Below, in pieces: positions 1-10,312 of a stretch of 64,000 bases of DNA. The stretch is from Symsagittifera roscoffensis. Taxonomy: Eukaryota > Xenacoelomorpha > Acoela > Convolutidae. The notes beneath the pieces are model-generated. The model ran no database searches. It saw nothing but the letters and a program-made list of their open reading frames with translations, and was not told where the DNA came from. Positions within the stretch are counted from its first letter, which is position 1. Every line of letters starts with the position of its first letter. The stretch is taken from assembly GCF_963678635.1 (NCBI RefSeq), contig NC_087063.1, positions 59,280,759-59,344,758 on the forward strand, in the 5' to 3' direction. The translations under genes were made by a program, and so were the position numbers.

Positions 1-1059
1 ATCCTAGTCGAAATCCCGACAAAAATGATAGCCACACAAGACCCCAACGCTGGTCAAACAAGAACTAATGCAGAGCCGGATAAAGCGAACACAAACGCTG
101 ATAGAAAATCATTTAGCAAGAATATACCAAACGCAAGTTCGAATCATGCAGACACTATTCCCGTTCCGTTGGATGTAAGTTGCGCAATCTCGAACGACCA
201 ATCATCAATCATAACATCGAAAGGGTTACTGTTCATAATCAAACTCCAAGTTTCCACCGATTTCCAGAGTGCTGATTATTTAACATTGTGTGACTCAGCA
301 TCTAGTCCTTCCTAGATATCGGCTAAATTAGTCAAATGTCTAAACCTTTCAGGAAGAGATTTGGATACCAGAGTAAATGGTATTAACACAACGACTGCTG
401 TTGAACCGAAACAAGTTCAGATGAAGGTATGTTCTAACTTCGATGGACTCAAATACATATTCGAATTAACTGCATTTGTCAAGGATGAACTTAAGATTGG
501 TACCGATACCGTCAATATCCCAGCATTACAGAGCAAGTATCCGTACCTTGATCCAATCAAACCAATTGTGTATAGCTACGCCGATGTAGACTTAATAATT
601 GGCCAAGACTCCTTCCATGCTATTCGGCCTGAGGAGTTTTTCAAGAGTGAGGCCGATCCCAACACTTCGCCTGTCAAGGTTTGCCTTCCAATAAGCTGGG
701 TCTTGAGCGGTCCAATGCCGACATATACTGGTTTCCTTTCCACTTGTTTCAAGTGCAATACGGATGATACCGAACTAGCTTGTCAATTCAAACGCTTGTA
801 TGAAATGGAGTCATTCGGATCCTACGAACAGGTCGACTCCCGTTCAGTCGAGGACAAAAGGGTGGCTAAAATACTTGATTCCTCCACCGTCCATGCTGGA
901 TCAAGATACGCTGTAAGAATGCGTTGGGCAGAAGAATCTATCATGTTACCAGACAATTACTGTTCCTCTTTGGTTCAGTCGAAATCGTTGAAAAAACCTT
1001 TAGCGAAAGATCCTCACCGCCCCAAAGCACGCTGCAACAGGAAAGTAAAAATATTGTAA
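1..1059 (+). pseudogene. BEL/Pao protease and N-terminal RT, copy 1
   Basis: One reading frame runs from the window edge to 1059 with a single in-frame TAG at 313-315. The protease segment (about 220-430) has the DUF1758-like active-site stretch LCDSASSPS, with the stop immediately after it where the family has a conserved residue before Ile-Ser. After it come the LIGQDSFHAIRPEEF and ISWVLSGPMPTY segments that sit between protease and RT in BEL/Pao Pol. The frame ends just inside the RT N-terminus (about 930-1018). The following sequence jumps to the region downstream of the RT catalytic core, so the polymerase palm is missing. Confidence 0.85.
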
Positions 1060-1322
1060 CTTGTGGGAACAATTCCTCCCATGTTCTTGCTCTGAAGTGG
1101 GACCATATCGCCGACACTTTGGTCGTAAGCCGTGGTGTCAACCGTGAACTTAAAAATTCGATAACACAGCAAACAGTGATAAGTTTCGTATCTTTCGTTT
1201 TCGACCCCATAGGTCTCGTAGCGCCCTATACCGTAAGAGCGCAATTTTTGCTGAAAGAAATCTGGCGCATTCATGGCCAACAATGGGATGATGAGCTACC
1301 CGTTGATATCAAGATTTCTTGA
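1020..1322 (+). pseudogene. BEL/Pao A17-type (RT-RNase H connection) domain, copy 1
   Basis: In a different frame from the preceding segment, this encodes LALKWDHIADTL, then FDPIGLVAPYTVRAQFLLKE (from about 1199) and IWRIHGQQWDDELP. This is the signature of the Pao 'peptidase A17' family, which is really the RT thumb/connection. A TGA closes it at 1320-1322. In intact elements a YVDD-containing palm of several hundred bases precedes this domain. Here the join at about 1018-1030 shows a clean deletion that also changes frame. Confidence 0.88.
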
Positions 1323-1399
1323 CTGGCACTCTGGTTTGCCATGTCTAGGAAAAATGAGTATAAAGCGCAGCTAATTCTCCGCACCAGTTGATTGAGTTG

Positions 1400-1754
1400 A
1401 GTTACACATGTTCGGTGACAGCTCAGATGAAGTTTTTTTTGCTGTTGCTTTTCTTGGCGCCCGTGTGAAAACTTCACTCGAAACACAAGTTACCGTAGTC
1501 TTTGGAAAAGCAAGAGTCGCGCCCATGAAAGCGCTTTCCATCCCAAAGCTTGAACTGCAGGCCGCGTTACTCGCAACCCGCTTGAAGGAAGATATCCTCA
1601 AAGCTCTAACCATTCCTGTGTCAAACACGTTCATGTGGACTGACAGCACCACTGTGCTCCAGTGGTTAAACTCAGGTAGTAAGCAACCCACGTTCGTGGC
1701 AAACCGGATTGGAGAGATTCTGGAAAGTACGGACGTAGGCCAATGGTTTCACGT
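1400..1754 (+). pseudogene. BEL/Pao RNase H, copy 1 (interrupted)
   Basis: The frame encodes FGDSSDEVFFAVAFLGA, RVAPMKALSIPKLELQAA and MWTDSTTVLQWLNSG, which are the BEL-type RNase H blocks. The first catalytic Asp, the Glu in LELQAA and the Asp in WTDS are all visible. Homology stops after FHV at 1754, where the 0.9-kb insertion begins. The reading frame itself runs on to 1863 inside the inserted DNA. The adjoining 1323-1399 stretch has stops in every frame. Confidence 0.85.
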
Positions 1755-1886
1755 TGTGCAATTCTGCCAGACTGGCACAGCCCAACCTTCCGGCGAAACA
1801 CGAAAAACGATAAAAGGCCTTAACGACGAAAAAGTGCTGCGAAGGAGGGTAGAAGTATTCTAGAAATTTCAGTTTTCAAAATTTCG
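1755..1886 (+). repeat. 5' fragment of the 0.9-kb inserted repeat (copy A')
   Basis: Starts TGTGCAATTC and is near identical to 4708-4839. It is the left 132 bp of the inserted repeat, cut off at 1886 by the tandem-duplication junction that joins it to BEL gag sequence. Confidence 0.9.
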
Positions 1887-3021
1887 CCAATATCTCAGCA
1901 ACAATTCCCGTACATATCATGTGGTGGTACCGTTTATTATGGGTTTCCCAATCACGGCGCATCAAATGAAAACACTTACATGAATCAGCAGCAACCTTTT
2001 GCAGCTTATCCTAGCAACACATTGCCGTCGTTGCAATCAGCTCCCCAACCGCAAGCCGTGACACTGAATGACTTAGTCAGTCTCAAAGAAGGATCCCCTT
2101 CCAGAATGGAAGCTGGCCCAGTACGAGTGCAACCCACTCCAATGGCACGAATGGTTTGGCCAAGTTTGCAGTACTGTAGACGCAGCGTCCTAAAGCGATG
2201 ATGTGAAGTTAACTTGTAAAAAAACACTAGTCACTGGAAAAGCTTAATCAGCCATAGTAGAGTTCGCATACAGTGGAAGAAGGTATAACGATGCTCTGAA
2301 AACTCTAGAAAGAAAGTTTGGCCAGCCACAAAACGTAATTACGGCCCACCTTGATAACTTTTCCAGTTTCCCGCAAATTCGAATACACAACTCTGAGATA
2401 ATCATTAGCTTCTCGATGATCATTTCAAATCTAGTGGCTGTCTTTAGGTCTCTTGAGTATGAAGAAGATTTGAAAAGCGTCTCTTTACTTAATCAAGCTC
2501 TTTCGAAAATTCCACCAAACATGAGAGAATCGTGGTCACTTTTTGTCGTGAAACGTAGTTGGTCACGCCCGAACCTAATTGACTTTAACAATTGGTTAAA
2601 AGACAAAGCAGAGGCTCATGAGCAAAAGAAAAATACGCCTGGAGAGCCCAAAGTCGAAGAGCCATCCAAAACTAAAGCTGTGACGAGAGTTTTTGCCTCG
2701 ACAAGTACAGTTGAGAAAAAATTTGAATATCCTTCTTGTATCCTCTGCAAGTGGAAAGATGCCTAGTGGTAGAGCTCTGTGTTTAAGGAGAAAACCCGAA
2801 CACAACGTGCGAACTTCTCTGCGGAAAATAAATTGTGCTTCTCCTGCTTACAAGGGAACCACGCATTCCGGCAATGTACCAGAGCAAAGAAATGCACCAA
2901 ACCAGGTTGCACTAGAACCCATAGTGTACTTCTACATGGTGCTGAACGTGTTTATCCTAGTCGAAATCCCGACAAAATTGATAGCCACACAAGACCCCAA
3001 CGCTGGTCAAACAAGATCTAA
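1887..3021 (+). pseudogene. BEL/Pao gag with zinc knuckle
   Basis: Decayed gag in several frames. Around 2090-2200 the frame reads KDPLPEWKLAQYECNPLQW, the start of the DUF1759-type domain. It continues near 2265-2360 with a block ending in RKFGQPQNVITAHL and then 2416-2600 (SLLNQALSKIPPNMRESW). A C-terminal knuckle follows at about 2836-2935: CFSCLQGNHAFRQC (CX2CX4HX4C) and then KKCTKPGCTRTHSVLLHG, the second Cys/His cluster usual in BEL Gag. Stops and frameshifts near 2200, 2250 and 2766 break it. The N-terminal part (1980-2100) is Gln/Pro-rich. Only one gag is present because the duplication unit spans gag to RNase H and copy 1's gag lies left of the window. Confidence 0.85.
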
Positions 3022-4012
3022 TGCAGAGCCGGATAAAGCGAACACAAACGCTGATAGAAAATCATTTAGCAAGAATATACCAAACGCAAGTTCGAATCAT
3101 GCAGACACTATTCCCGTTCCGTTGGATGTAAGTTGCGCAATCTCGAACGACCAATCATCAATCATAACATCGAAAGGGTTACTGTTCATAATCAAACTCC
3201 AAGTTTCCACCGATTTCCAGAGTGCTGATTATTTAACATTGTGTGACTCAGCATCTAGTCCTTCCTAGATATCGGCTAAATTAGTCAAATGTCTAAACCT
3301 TTCAGGAAGAGATTTGGATACCAGAGTAAATGGTATTAACACAACGACTGCTGTTGAACCGAAACAAGTTCAGATGAAGGTATGTTCTAACTTCGATGGA
3401 CTCAAATACATATTCGAATTAACTGCATTTGTCAATGATGAACTTAAAATTGGTACCGATACCGTCAATATCCCAGCATTACAGAGCAAGTATCCGTACC
3501 TTGATCCAATCAAACCAATTGTGTATAGCTACGCCGATGTAGACTTAATAATTGGCCAAGACTCCTTCCATGCTATTCGGCCTGAGGAGTTTTTCAAGAG
3601 TGAGGCCGATCCCAACACTTCGCCCGTCAAGGTTCGCCTTCCAATAAGCTGGGTCTTGAGCGGTCCAATGCCGACATATACTGGTTTCCTTTCCACTTGT
3701 TTCAAGTGCAATACGGATGATACCGAACTAGCTTGTCAATTCAAACGCTTGTATGAAATGGAGTCATTCGGATCCTACGAACATGTCGACTCCCGTTCAG
3801 TCGAGGACAAAAGGGTGGCTAAAATACTTGATTCCTCCACCGTCCATGCTGGATCAAGATACGCTGTAAGAATGCGTTGGGCAGAAGAATCTATCATGTT
3901 ACCAGACAATTACTGTTCCTCTTTGGTTCAGTCGAAATCGTTGAAAAAACCTTTAGCGAAAGATCCTCACCGCCCCAAAGCACGCTGCAACAGGAAAGTA
4001 AAAATATTGTAA
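2954..4012 (+). pseudogene. BEL/Pao protease and N-terminal RT, copy 2
   Basis: Same structure as copy 1: protease-like LCDSASSPS followed by an in-frame TAG (3266-3268), then the linker blocks and the N-terminus of RT, ending at 4010-4012. Here it is physically joined to the upstream gag, so gag-protease order is preserved. The same RT-core deletion is present, showing that the deletion preceded the duplication. Confidence 0.85.
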
Positions 4013-4275
4013 CTTGTGGGAACAATTCCTCCCATGTTCTTGCTCTGAAGTGGGACCATATCGCCGACACTTTGGTCTTAAGCCGTGGTGTCAACCGTGA
4101 ACTTAAAAATTCGATAACACAGCAAACAGTGATAAGTTTCGTATCTTTCTTTTTCGACCCCATAGGTCTCGTAGCGCCCTATACCGTAAGAGCGCAATTT
4201 TTGCTGAAAGAAATCTGGCGCATTCATGGCCAACAATGGGATGATGAGCTACCCGTTGATATCAAGATTTCTTGA
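3973..4275 (+). pseudogene. BEL/Pao A17-type domain, copy 2
   Basis: Near identical to the copy 1 domain. FDPIGLVAPYTVRAQFLLKE begins at about 4152 and a TGA closes the frame at 4273-4275. The YVDD-bearing palm is absent upstream, as in copy 1. Confidence 0.87.
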
Positions 4276-4352
4276 CTGGCACTCTGTTTTGCCATGTCTA
4301 GGAAAAATGAGTATAAAGCGCAGCTAATTCTCCGCACCAGTTGATTGAGTTG

Positions 4353-4707
4353 AGTTACACATGTTCGGTGACAGCTCAGATGAAGTTTTTTTTGCTGTTG
4401 CTTTTCTTGGCGCCCGTGTGAAAACTTCACTCGAAACACAAGTTGCCGTAGTCTTTGGAAAAGCAAGAGTCGCGCCCATGAAAGCGCTTTCCATCCCAAA
4501 GCTTGAACTGCAGGCGGCGTTACTCGCAACCCGCTTGAAGGAAGATATCCTCAAAGCTCTAACCATTCCTGTGTCAAACACGTTCATGTGGACTGACAGC
4601 ACCACTGTGCTTCAGTGGTTAAACTCAGGTAGTAAGCAACCCACGTTCGTGGCAAACCGGATTGGAGAGATTCTGGAAAGTACGGACGTAGGCCAATGGT
4701 TTCACGT
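4353..4707 (+). pseudogene. BEL/Pao RNase H, copy 2 (5' part, split by insertion)
   Basis: Encodes the same RNase H blocks as copy 1 (GDSSDE, PKLELQAA, MWTDSTTVLQW) up to GQWFHV at 4707. The missing continuation resumes at 5627 as LSGDNPADTGTRGIS, the block that normally follows directly in BEL/Pao. The two halves are separated by the 914-bp insertion flanked by CACGT. Confidence 0.87.
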
Positions 4708-5626
4708 TGTGCAATTCTGCCAGACTGGCACAGCCCAACCTTCCGGCGAAACACGAAAAACGATAAAAGGCCTTAACGACGAAAAAGTGCTGTGAAGGAG
4801 GGTAGAAAAATTCTAGAAATTTCAGTTTTCAAAATTTCGATTGTCGAACGAATGTTTTTCAGAAAAAAAAAGCGGCCATTTTGACTGAAAAGGTGAAAAA
4901 ATCAGAACAACAGCAAATATAGTGAAAAACAGTCGCACGAGAACGATGAAAACACGAAGCCTCTTATCGTGATGATCACGCACGATAAGACCCTTAGCAG
5001 AAGAAAATAGTAAGAAGGGAGGTTTCAGCGGGGAAGTGGTGGAGAGCAGTACCCTCCCGTGCCACGAAATGGGAGTAATAACGACGCTATTACAGGAAAA
5101 TCACGGAAGCGGAGGCTGGGCCCCCCAGAGAGTGATATATGGTGAAAGACTGTGGTAAGCTAATTTTTTAGCTACTCTGATGCCATAAAACTTTGAATTG
5201 ACACCAGTATTGTTTGATATTTTAGAATATGAGTAGCTAGGAAGAGGAAAGGGTCAATCCATCTCCAAAGGATTTAATATAGAACTGTTACCAAAAACAT
5301 AGTAAAATAGGTTATTCGAGCCGTGTTTTTATTAGAAATAAGGATCCGAGTATCCGAGACCCAGCTATGTGGTTGTGTTCGCATGTAAACGAAAGCTGAT
5401 CAAAAGTCGTTTGACTGATGGCCTAAAAATAGTAACTTTTTACTTAGCCCTAAACAGACCAGAAAATCAACTGGCAAGGTCGAGACGGTAAAAAACGAGT
5501 AGACTTAAGGTAACTGACGCCTGCCAGTCATTAATAGCTACTTTTTCTACGCTCCGTCAATGTGTAGTATTTGGGCGAATACTACACGCTCCGTCACTGT
5601 GTAGTATTTGGGCGAATGTTACACGT
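4703..5626 (+). mobile_element. 0.9-kb inserted repeat, copy A, with CACGT target duplication
   Basis: The RNase H reading frame is broken between 4707 and 5627. The intervening 914 bp (4708-5621) starts TGTGCAATTC, ends GGCGAATGTTA and is flanked on both sides by CACGT (4703-4707, 5622-5626). An alternative end two bases later (TGTTACA) would give TG...CA ends like an LTR and a shorter CGT duplication. It has no coding capacity, so a solo LTR or a non-autonomous element fits best. It holds a conserved hairpin (4963-4989), the motifs AGGAGGGTAG and GTACCCTCCCG, and a short internal duplication near its right end (5552-5619). A second copy is at 38900 and a diverged fragment at 62334. Confidence 0.82.
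4963..4989. other. Conserved 9-bp hairpin inside the inserted repeat
   Basis: CTTATCGTG and CACGATAAG form a perfect 9-bp stem around a 9-nt loop. The same stem is kept at 39145-39171 in copy B although the loop differs (atgatcacg against acaatcacg). Stem conservation with loop change suggests a structural role or recent common origin. Confidence 0.7.
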
Positions 5627-5792
5627 CTTAAGTGGAGACAACCCTGCTGATACGGGAACCAGAGGAATCTCAGCGGAGTCCTTAAAGACAAGCAGCTGGG
5701 TGAACGGGCCAAGTCTGCTGAAAAGTGGCGAGTGGCCTTTCAAGCCGAGCAGAGAAGTATTTAAAGGGCTTGTGACCTTAATGAAGGTTTAG
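5627..5792 (+). pseudogene. BEL/Pao RNase H C-terminus / integrase linker
   Basis: Encodes LSGDNPADTGTRGISAESL then WVNGPSLLKSGEWPF. The NPAD.G.RG block is the conserved C-terminal end of BEL/Pao RNase H, and the 'GP.WL..WP' block follows in this superfamily. It is the 3' half of the domain cut at 4707. The reading frame that enters it from the left begins in inserted DNA, so the apparent start there is an artefact. A TAG ends it at 5790-5792. Confidence 0.85.
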
Positions 5793-5814
5793 AGCAGGCC
5801 TCTAATTTTTCAAA

Positions 5815-6775
5815 CGTTGCAGAAAAACAAAAACAACCCATTTTGTTTGCACGGGAAGAATTCAGCTCGTTTCGTAAACTCCAGCGAGTGGTTGTCTTCA
5901 TGCTCAGACTGACTCACTACCGCACTAAAGTCAAGGAAATAACCGATCCGGTTGAATTAGAAACCGCTAAACAACGACTTTTGTTGATTTCCCAAAAGGA
6001 ATCTTTTGAAGCGGAAAATTTACTCTTGTCCTGCGACAAAACCGTCAAAAAGTCTAGTCGTATCGCACAATATGCACCGTTCATGGGTCCTGCATTCCTC
6101 ATTCGTTCAACAAGGCGAACTCGCCACCTAGTTAAAACTGAATATGACACAAAACACCCAATTATCCTTGATGGAAGGCATATTCTGGTGAAATTGTTCG
6201 TAAGTGATATTCATTATCACTATCAGCACCAGTTCGTAGACTATCTGCGAGCTGTAATTCTTTTAGAGTTTGCAATCTTGAACCTTCGCTCTTTAATAAA
6301 GTCCATTGAAGTCCACTACCTAATATGTAGGAAGCGCAAAGCCAAAACTGTCACACCTATGTTGGCAAAGCTTCCAGTTGAAAGGCTTGCTTACCGCCAG
6401 TCTCCCTTCACAAACTGTGGTGTTGATTATTTTGGACCTTTTTACGTCTCAATCAGGAGGAGTTCTGAAAAACGATGGTGCTTGCTTTTTACATGTATGA
6501 TCACAAGAGCTGTACATATTGAGATTGTCTCATCCATGGACACGAGTTCGTGTGTAATGGGGATCGAAAGATTCATTGCTCGTCGCGGCACTCCATCAGT
6601 CATTTGGTCCGATAACGGCACCCATTTTGTGGGAGCTGAGAAAGAACTCTTGAACTGTATTCAGTCAAGGAACGGACAAGCACCCTCAGAGCTGGCGAAA
6701 AAGGGTACTAAGTGGAAATTTCCCCGGCAACCCCCCGGCAACCCCCCGGCAACCCCCCATCACGGTGATTCTTGA
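5815..6775 (+). pseudogene. BEL/Pao integrase: zinc-binding and catalytic core
   Basis: A 310-codon frame. Residues about 100-165 correspond to the H2C2 zinc-binding module (ILDGRHILVKLFVSDIHYHY, later YLICRKRKAKTV), with one Cys apparently lost. The core begins with FTNCGVDYFGPF (first catalytic Asp), then CMITRAVHIEIV and WSDNGTHFVGAEKE (second Asp). Near 6712-6760 three copies of an 11-bp CGGCAACCCCC repeat interrupt the block before the catalytic Glu. A TGA then replaces the conserved Trp just before that Glu (6773-6775). Confidence 0.9.
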
Positions 6776-7334
6776 GAACGTTTCGTTCGGTGTTGTAAAA
6801 GGGTATTCTACGCAATAATAGGAAGTAGAAAGCTCAATCCCGAAGTCCCTGAAACAACTTTTTGTCCCGTAGAACAATCACTGAACGCTCGAATTATAAC
6901 ATCAGTAAGTACAAGTCCGGATGATTTTGAGGTGTTAAGTCCTAATCACTTTTTTTAGGCCGAAAAAGTACTAGCTTCCCTTCTATCTCCTTCCAGGAGC
7001 ACTTGGACCATCGAAAGCAATATATCCGGGCGCAAAGCTACGCCAACGCAATTTGGAGTAGTTGACTGCAAGATTATGTGCCTGCTCTGAATAAACGCAG
7101 TAAGTGGCACTCCGATAGTGACGTTAGTTTAAAAACAGGTGATTTAGTGTGGATTGTTGACGAACGCAGCCCAAGGTGACACTACCATTTGGCTCGTATA
7201 AAAGCCCCTAATTACGGAAAAGACAATATAGCCCGATCCGCCGTAGTCAACAGCCGCTCCGGGGAGCTAACTCGAACGGCCGTAAAACTCGCACCCGTTT
7301 TCGCTCCTTTGGGCGCGGAAGATGTTCGCGCTTA
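6776..7334 (+). pseudogene. BEL/Pao integrase C-terminus (DUF5641-like)
   Basis: Continues the integrase after the TGA: ERFVRCCKRVFYAI, VEQSLNARIIT, then in shifted frame HLDHRKQYIRAQSYANAIW, TGDLVWIVDERSPR and finally RSAVVNSRSGELTRTAVKLA. These are the usual DUF5641 blocks, including the closing hydrophobic strand and the K-L-A-P end. The stop at about 7332-7334 is the natural end of BEL Pol. At least one frameshift (near 6955) and one stop (after SPR, about 7180) are present. Confidence 0.85.
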
Positions 7335-8124
7335 AATTAATGACGTCATTATAGCGCGAAAGTGAAAAAGCTAAAATTAGATTTTCTTAGACAAAAGGCC
7401 TTGAAACTACTGGTTTGTCCGATTAAGGTCAGTTTGCCATCAAAATGTTAACAGATTTTTTGAGATTATGAAAAACGTTTTTGATAACATGTTAACCGGA
7501 AGATGTTAACCTTATTTTATATAATTTTTATATTGTCATATTATCTGTTTAAAATGCTGATAATTTACAGATGTTGAAGCATGTTTTTTAGATCCTACAG
7601 GATAGGAGAGTGCGCCACATGGGAATATGGTGTATTAGTATAAGGAGTTGCCTAAAAAATCCGCCTTTAAAAATTAAAGTACAAAAAAATATAAATTCGA
7701 ATGCATTTGGACTCCAAGAAGTAAGAAACACACAAGAAGGACAAATAGAAAAGTAAGAGGCATTCTGTTCAATCAATCAAATACACATATACAAACAGCT
7801 GAAACTACTCTCCAAAGTGATAAGACGAGAACATGAAGTTGACTAAGTGAACAACTTTACTTTAAAACAAAAATTAGATAAATCGCTCATCACCACGAGA
7901 AGAATAATTTACTAAGAACAAAATTAATCAACACGAACTCACAAAAAGTTAATATCTCTGCAAATACGGACGTTACATAGTTTTCTAAATAATTTTAATA
8001 TAAAATTCTTTAGAAAAATTTTTGGGCGAGCACAACAGTCTATAGACAACCTTATGCATGAAATCAGAGATTCTTATTTAACTGAGTGCGACTACTTTAG
8101 CAATTTGCTGTGGTAAAAAAAGTG
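7335..8124. other. AT-rich noncoding DNA 3' of the BEL element
   Basis: No coding potential. A perfect CRE palindrome TGACGTCA lies at 7341-7348, seven bases after Pol ends, and could be the start of a 3' LTR (TG...), but no partner LTR is in the window to test this. The rest is low-complexity AT-rich sequence leading into the satellite array. Confidence 0.5.
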
Positions 8125-8975
8125 TTGAGATATTTAAAAATTAATCATTCAACCATGAATTGTTCACCCGAAAAAAAATCGTATTAATTGAAATAAAGCG
8201 AATACCAATAAGTTTAACTTTGAAGTCTGCAAATTGGTTTTTTTTCGCTACTTTTCTTTGCCCTATTCTTTTCCTGACCAATTATTTTGATAAGAGTCAA
8301 GATAAGTGAAATGTAAGATTATGAAGTTTCAGTTTTTTCTTTAAACTTAAATTCTTTTTTTTCTAGATAAATGTACATAGATTAATCAATCAATTCCATA
8401 TAAGATATAACTTAATAGAAAATTCTCAGCGGTGCTTCAACACGTTGATTTACCTTCTGCGCTTGCGCAAGTTGGCGCTCATTCCATGATTGACTTCTAT
8501 ATTGTTGGATTATTGCACAACTGAAAACAAATTTATTGTTTATTTCAGATATTTTTTATGTCTCAAGGCTAAGTGAAAAATCGAAGTTACATGCAAAATA
8601 TTCTAGAAAATTGCATCTTTCTATCGTTTTTCCCAATGTTTTTCAACTCGCTGTACTTCAAAATTTCATCCATGAAAAGCTTGCTCGGAAACATTGAAAC
8701 TTTTAGCGAAACAATTCATTATATCCAAAAAACAAGTTTCAATGCACTTCATTTTGGTCACTGTATAGCTTGCTTCAGAAAATCTGGTTTCGGGAACAAA
8801 CTGGAAAATTGGTTTGTGAAACTAAGCCGACCGTCGGTGCAGGGTCGTCGCTGTGTGTAGCGACTCTAATTGTCATTATATACTGTCCCCTTCAATGGGA
8901 ATGCTCGCGACACATTGGTACCGGTCTCCATTTTGTTTTTTAAAAGTTAAGACGATGAAGAGAAAAGAAGAGAAA

Positions 8976-9105
8976 AGACCAACACACGAGCTGTTCAGCT
9001 CTTCACGCAGAACCGCTGTTGTACCCCTATTTAAGAGTTACATGCAAATGTTTCGGCAATTTCTCTGGGCTGGGCAATGTTTCCTCACCATCAAGCAACG
9101 ATTAC
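8976..9105 (-). repeat. SINE-tail-like segment in satellite unit 1
   Basis: Matches 13396-13520 with moderate divergence: shared blocks include ACGAGCTGT, AACCGCTGTTGT and CTGGGCTGGG.AATGTT. The tRNA-like head seen at 13537-13591 is absent here. Equivalent segments are in unit 2 (about 10427-10556) and unit 3 (about 11786-11912). Confidence 0.7.
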
Positions 9106-10122
9106 CATACGTTTTTACTATCTGATTCACACTCTATCAAAACAACAACAAATGAGGTCTGTTATTTGAATGGCGAACTTGATTAATTGTAACAACACAA
9201 ACGATTTAAAACAATTCGAATGCTTTCAAAGCGTCAATTTTTGATAGTGTTCTTATAAAAAACCTGGAAATAGTTGGTTTTTGCACAAAAAATTGTTTCA
9301 CTTTTTTCAAAGTTTCATCGATTGAAAGTTAATTAAGCTGATTAGGTGACATTGAATCATAACTTTTGGTAGGCTTCTAGTTTTTGACTTAATTACTTGA
9401 TGTCCACGATTTTAAATCAAAACCAACAAGACTTCTCGTATCAGTGCAAAGCCCTGAATGTTCCGACTGCCTTTTGAGGTTGAGATATTTAAAAATTAAT
9501 CATTCAACCATGAATTGTACACCCGAAAAAAATCGTATTAATTGAAATAAAGCAAATACCAATAAGTTTAACTTTGAAGTCTGCAAATTGGTTTTTTTTC
9601 GCTACTTTTCTTTGCCCTATTCTTTTCCTGAACAATTATATTGATAAGAGTCAAGATAAGTGAAATGTAAGATTATGAAGTTTCAGTTTTTTCTTTAAAC
9701 TTAAATTCTTTTTTTTCTAGATAAATTTACATAGATTAATCAATCAATTCCATATAAGATATAACTTAATAGAAAATTCTCAGCAGTGCATCAACACGTT
9801 GATTTACCTTCTGCGCTTGCGCAAGTTGGCGCTCATTCCATGATTGACTTCTATATTGTTGGATTATTGCACAACTGGAAACAAATTTATTGTTTATTTC
9901 AGATATTTTTTGTGTCTCAAGGCTAAGTGAAAAATCGAAGTTACATGCAAAATATTCTAGAAAATTGCATCTTTTTATCGTTTTTCCCAATGTTTTTCAA
10001 CTCGCTGTACTTCAAAATTTCATCCATGAAAAGCTTGCTCGGAAACATTGAAACTTTTAGCGAAACAATTCATTATATCCAAAAAACAAGTTTCAATGCA
10101 CTTCATTTTGGTCACTGTATAG

Positions 10123-10312
10123 CTTGCTTCAAAAAATCTGGTTTCGGGAACAAACTGGAAAATTGGTTTGTGAAACTAAGCCGACCGTCGGTGCAGGGTC
10201 GTCGCTGTGTGTAGCGACTTGCTTCAGAAAATCTGGTTTCGGGAACAAACTGGAAATTTGGTTTGTGAAACTAAGCCGACCGTCGGTGCAGGGTCGTCGC
10301 TGTGTGTAGCGA
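10123..10312. repeat. Nested 95-bp direct duplication in satellite unit 2
   Basis: CTTGCTTCA...GTGTGTAGCGA occurs at 10123-10217 and again at 10218-10312. The two copies differ by a couple of bases. It accounts for the extra length of this unit compared with its neighbours. Confidence 0.93.

Larger units (their letters stand above)
1..1886 (+). repeat. Tandem duplication, copy 1 (2953-bp period)
   Basis: Bases 1-1886 match 2954-4839 at a constant offset of 2953, with roughly a dozen substitutions and no obvious indel. The match ends at 1886/4839, after which copy 1 runs into gag sequence (1887 onward) and copy 2 continues through the inserted 0.9-kb repeat. Copy 1 therefore already holds the first 132 bp of that insertion (1755-1886), so the duplication happened after the insertion. 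Confidence 0.95.
2954..4839 (+). repeat. Tandem duplication, copy 2
   Basis: Second copy of the 2953-bp unit, aligned base for base with 1-1886. Differences are scattered point changes (for example Lys/Asn, Cys/Arg and Gln/His replacements in the 3314-4012 frame), pointing to a recent event or local gene conversion. Confidence 0.95.
1..7334 (+). mobile_element. BEL/Pao LTR retrotransposon, decayed, internally duplicated
   Basis: All domains of a BEL/Pao Gag-Pol appear in order on the + strand: DUF1759-type gag, CCHC knuckle, DUF1758-type protease, the A17/RT-RNase H connection, RNase H, the H2C2-integrase core and the DUF5641-type C-terminus that ends at about 7334. The left end lies outside the window, so no LTR pair can be read. 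The element is dead. It has stops and frameshifts throughout, an RT-core deletion, a 914-bp insertion in RNase H and a 2953-bp tandem duplication. BEL/Pao is known only from animals, which is the main taxonomic clue in the window. Confidence 0.93.

Noticed and set aside
7341-7348. TGACGTCA as proof of a BEL 3' LTR promoter
   Set aside because: An 8-bp palindrome alone is weak evidence, and there is no 5' LTR in the window to compare with.
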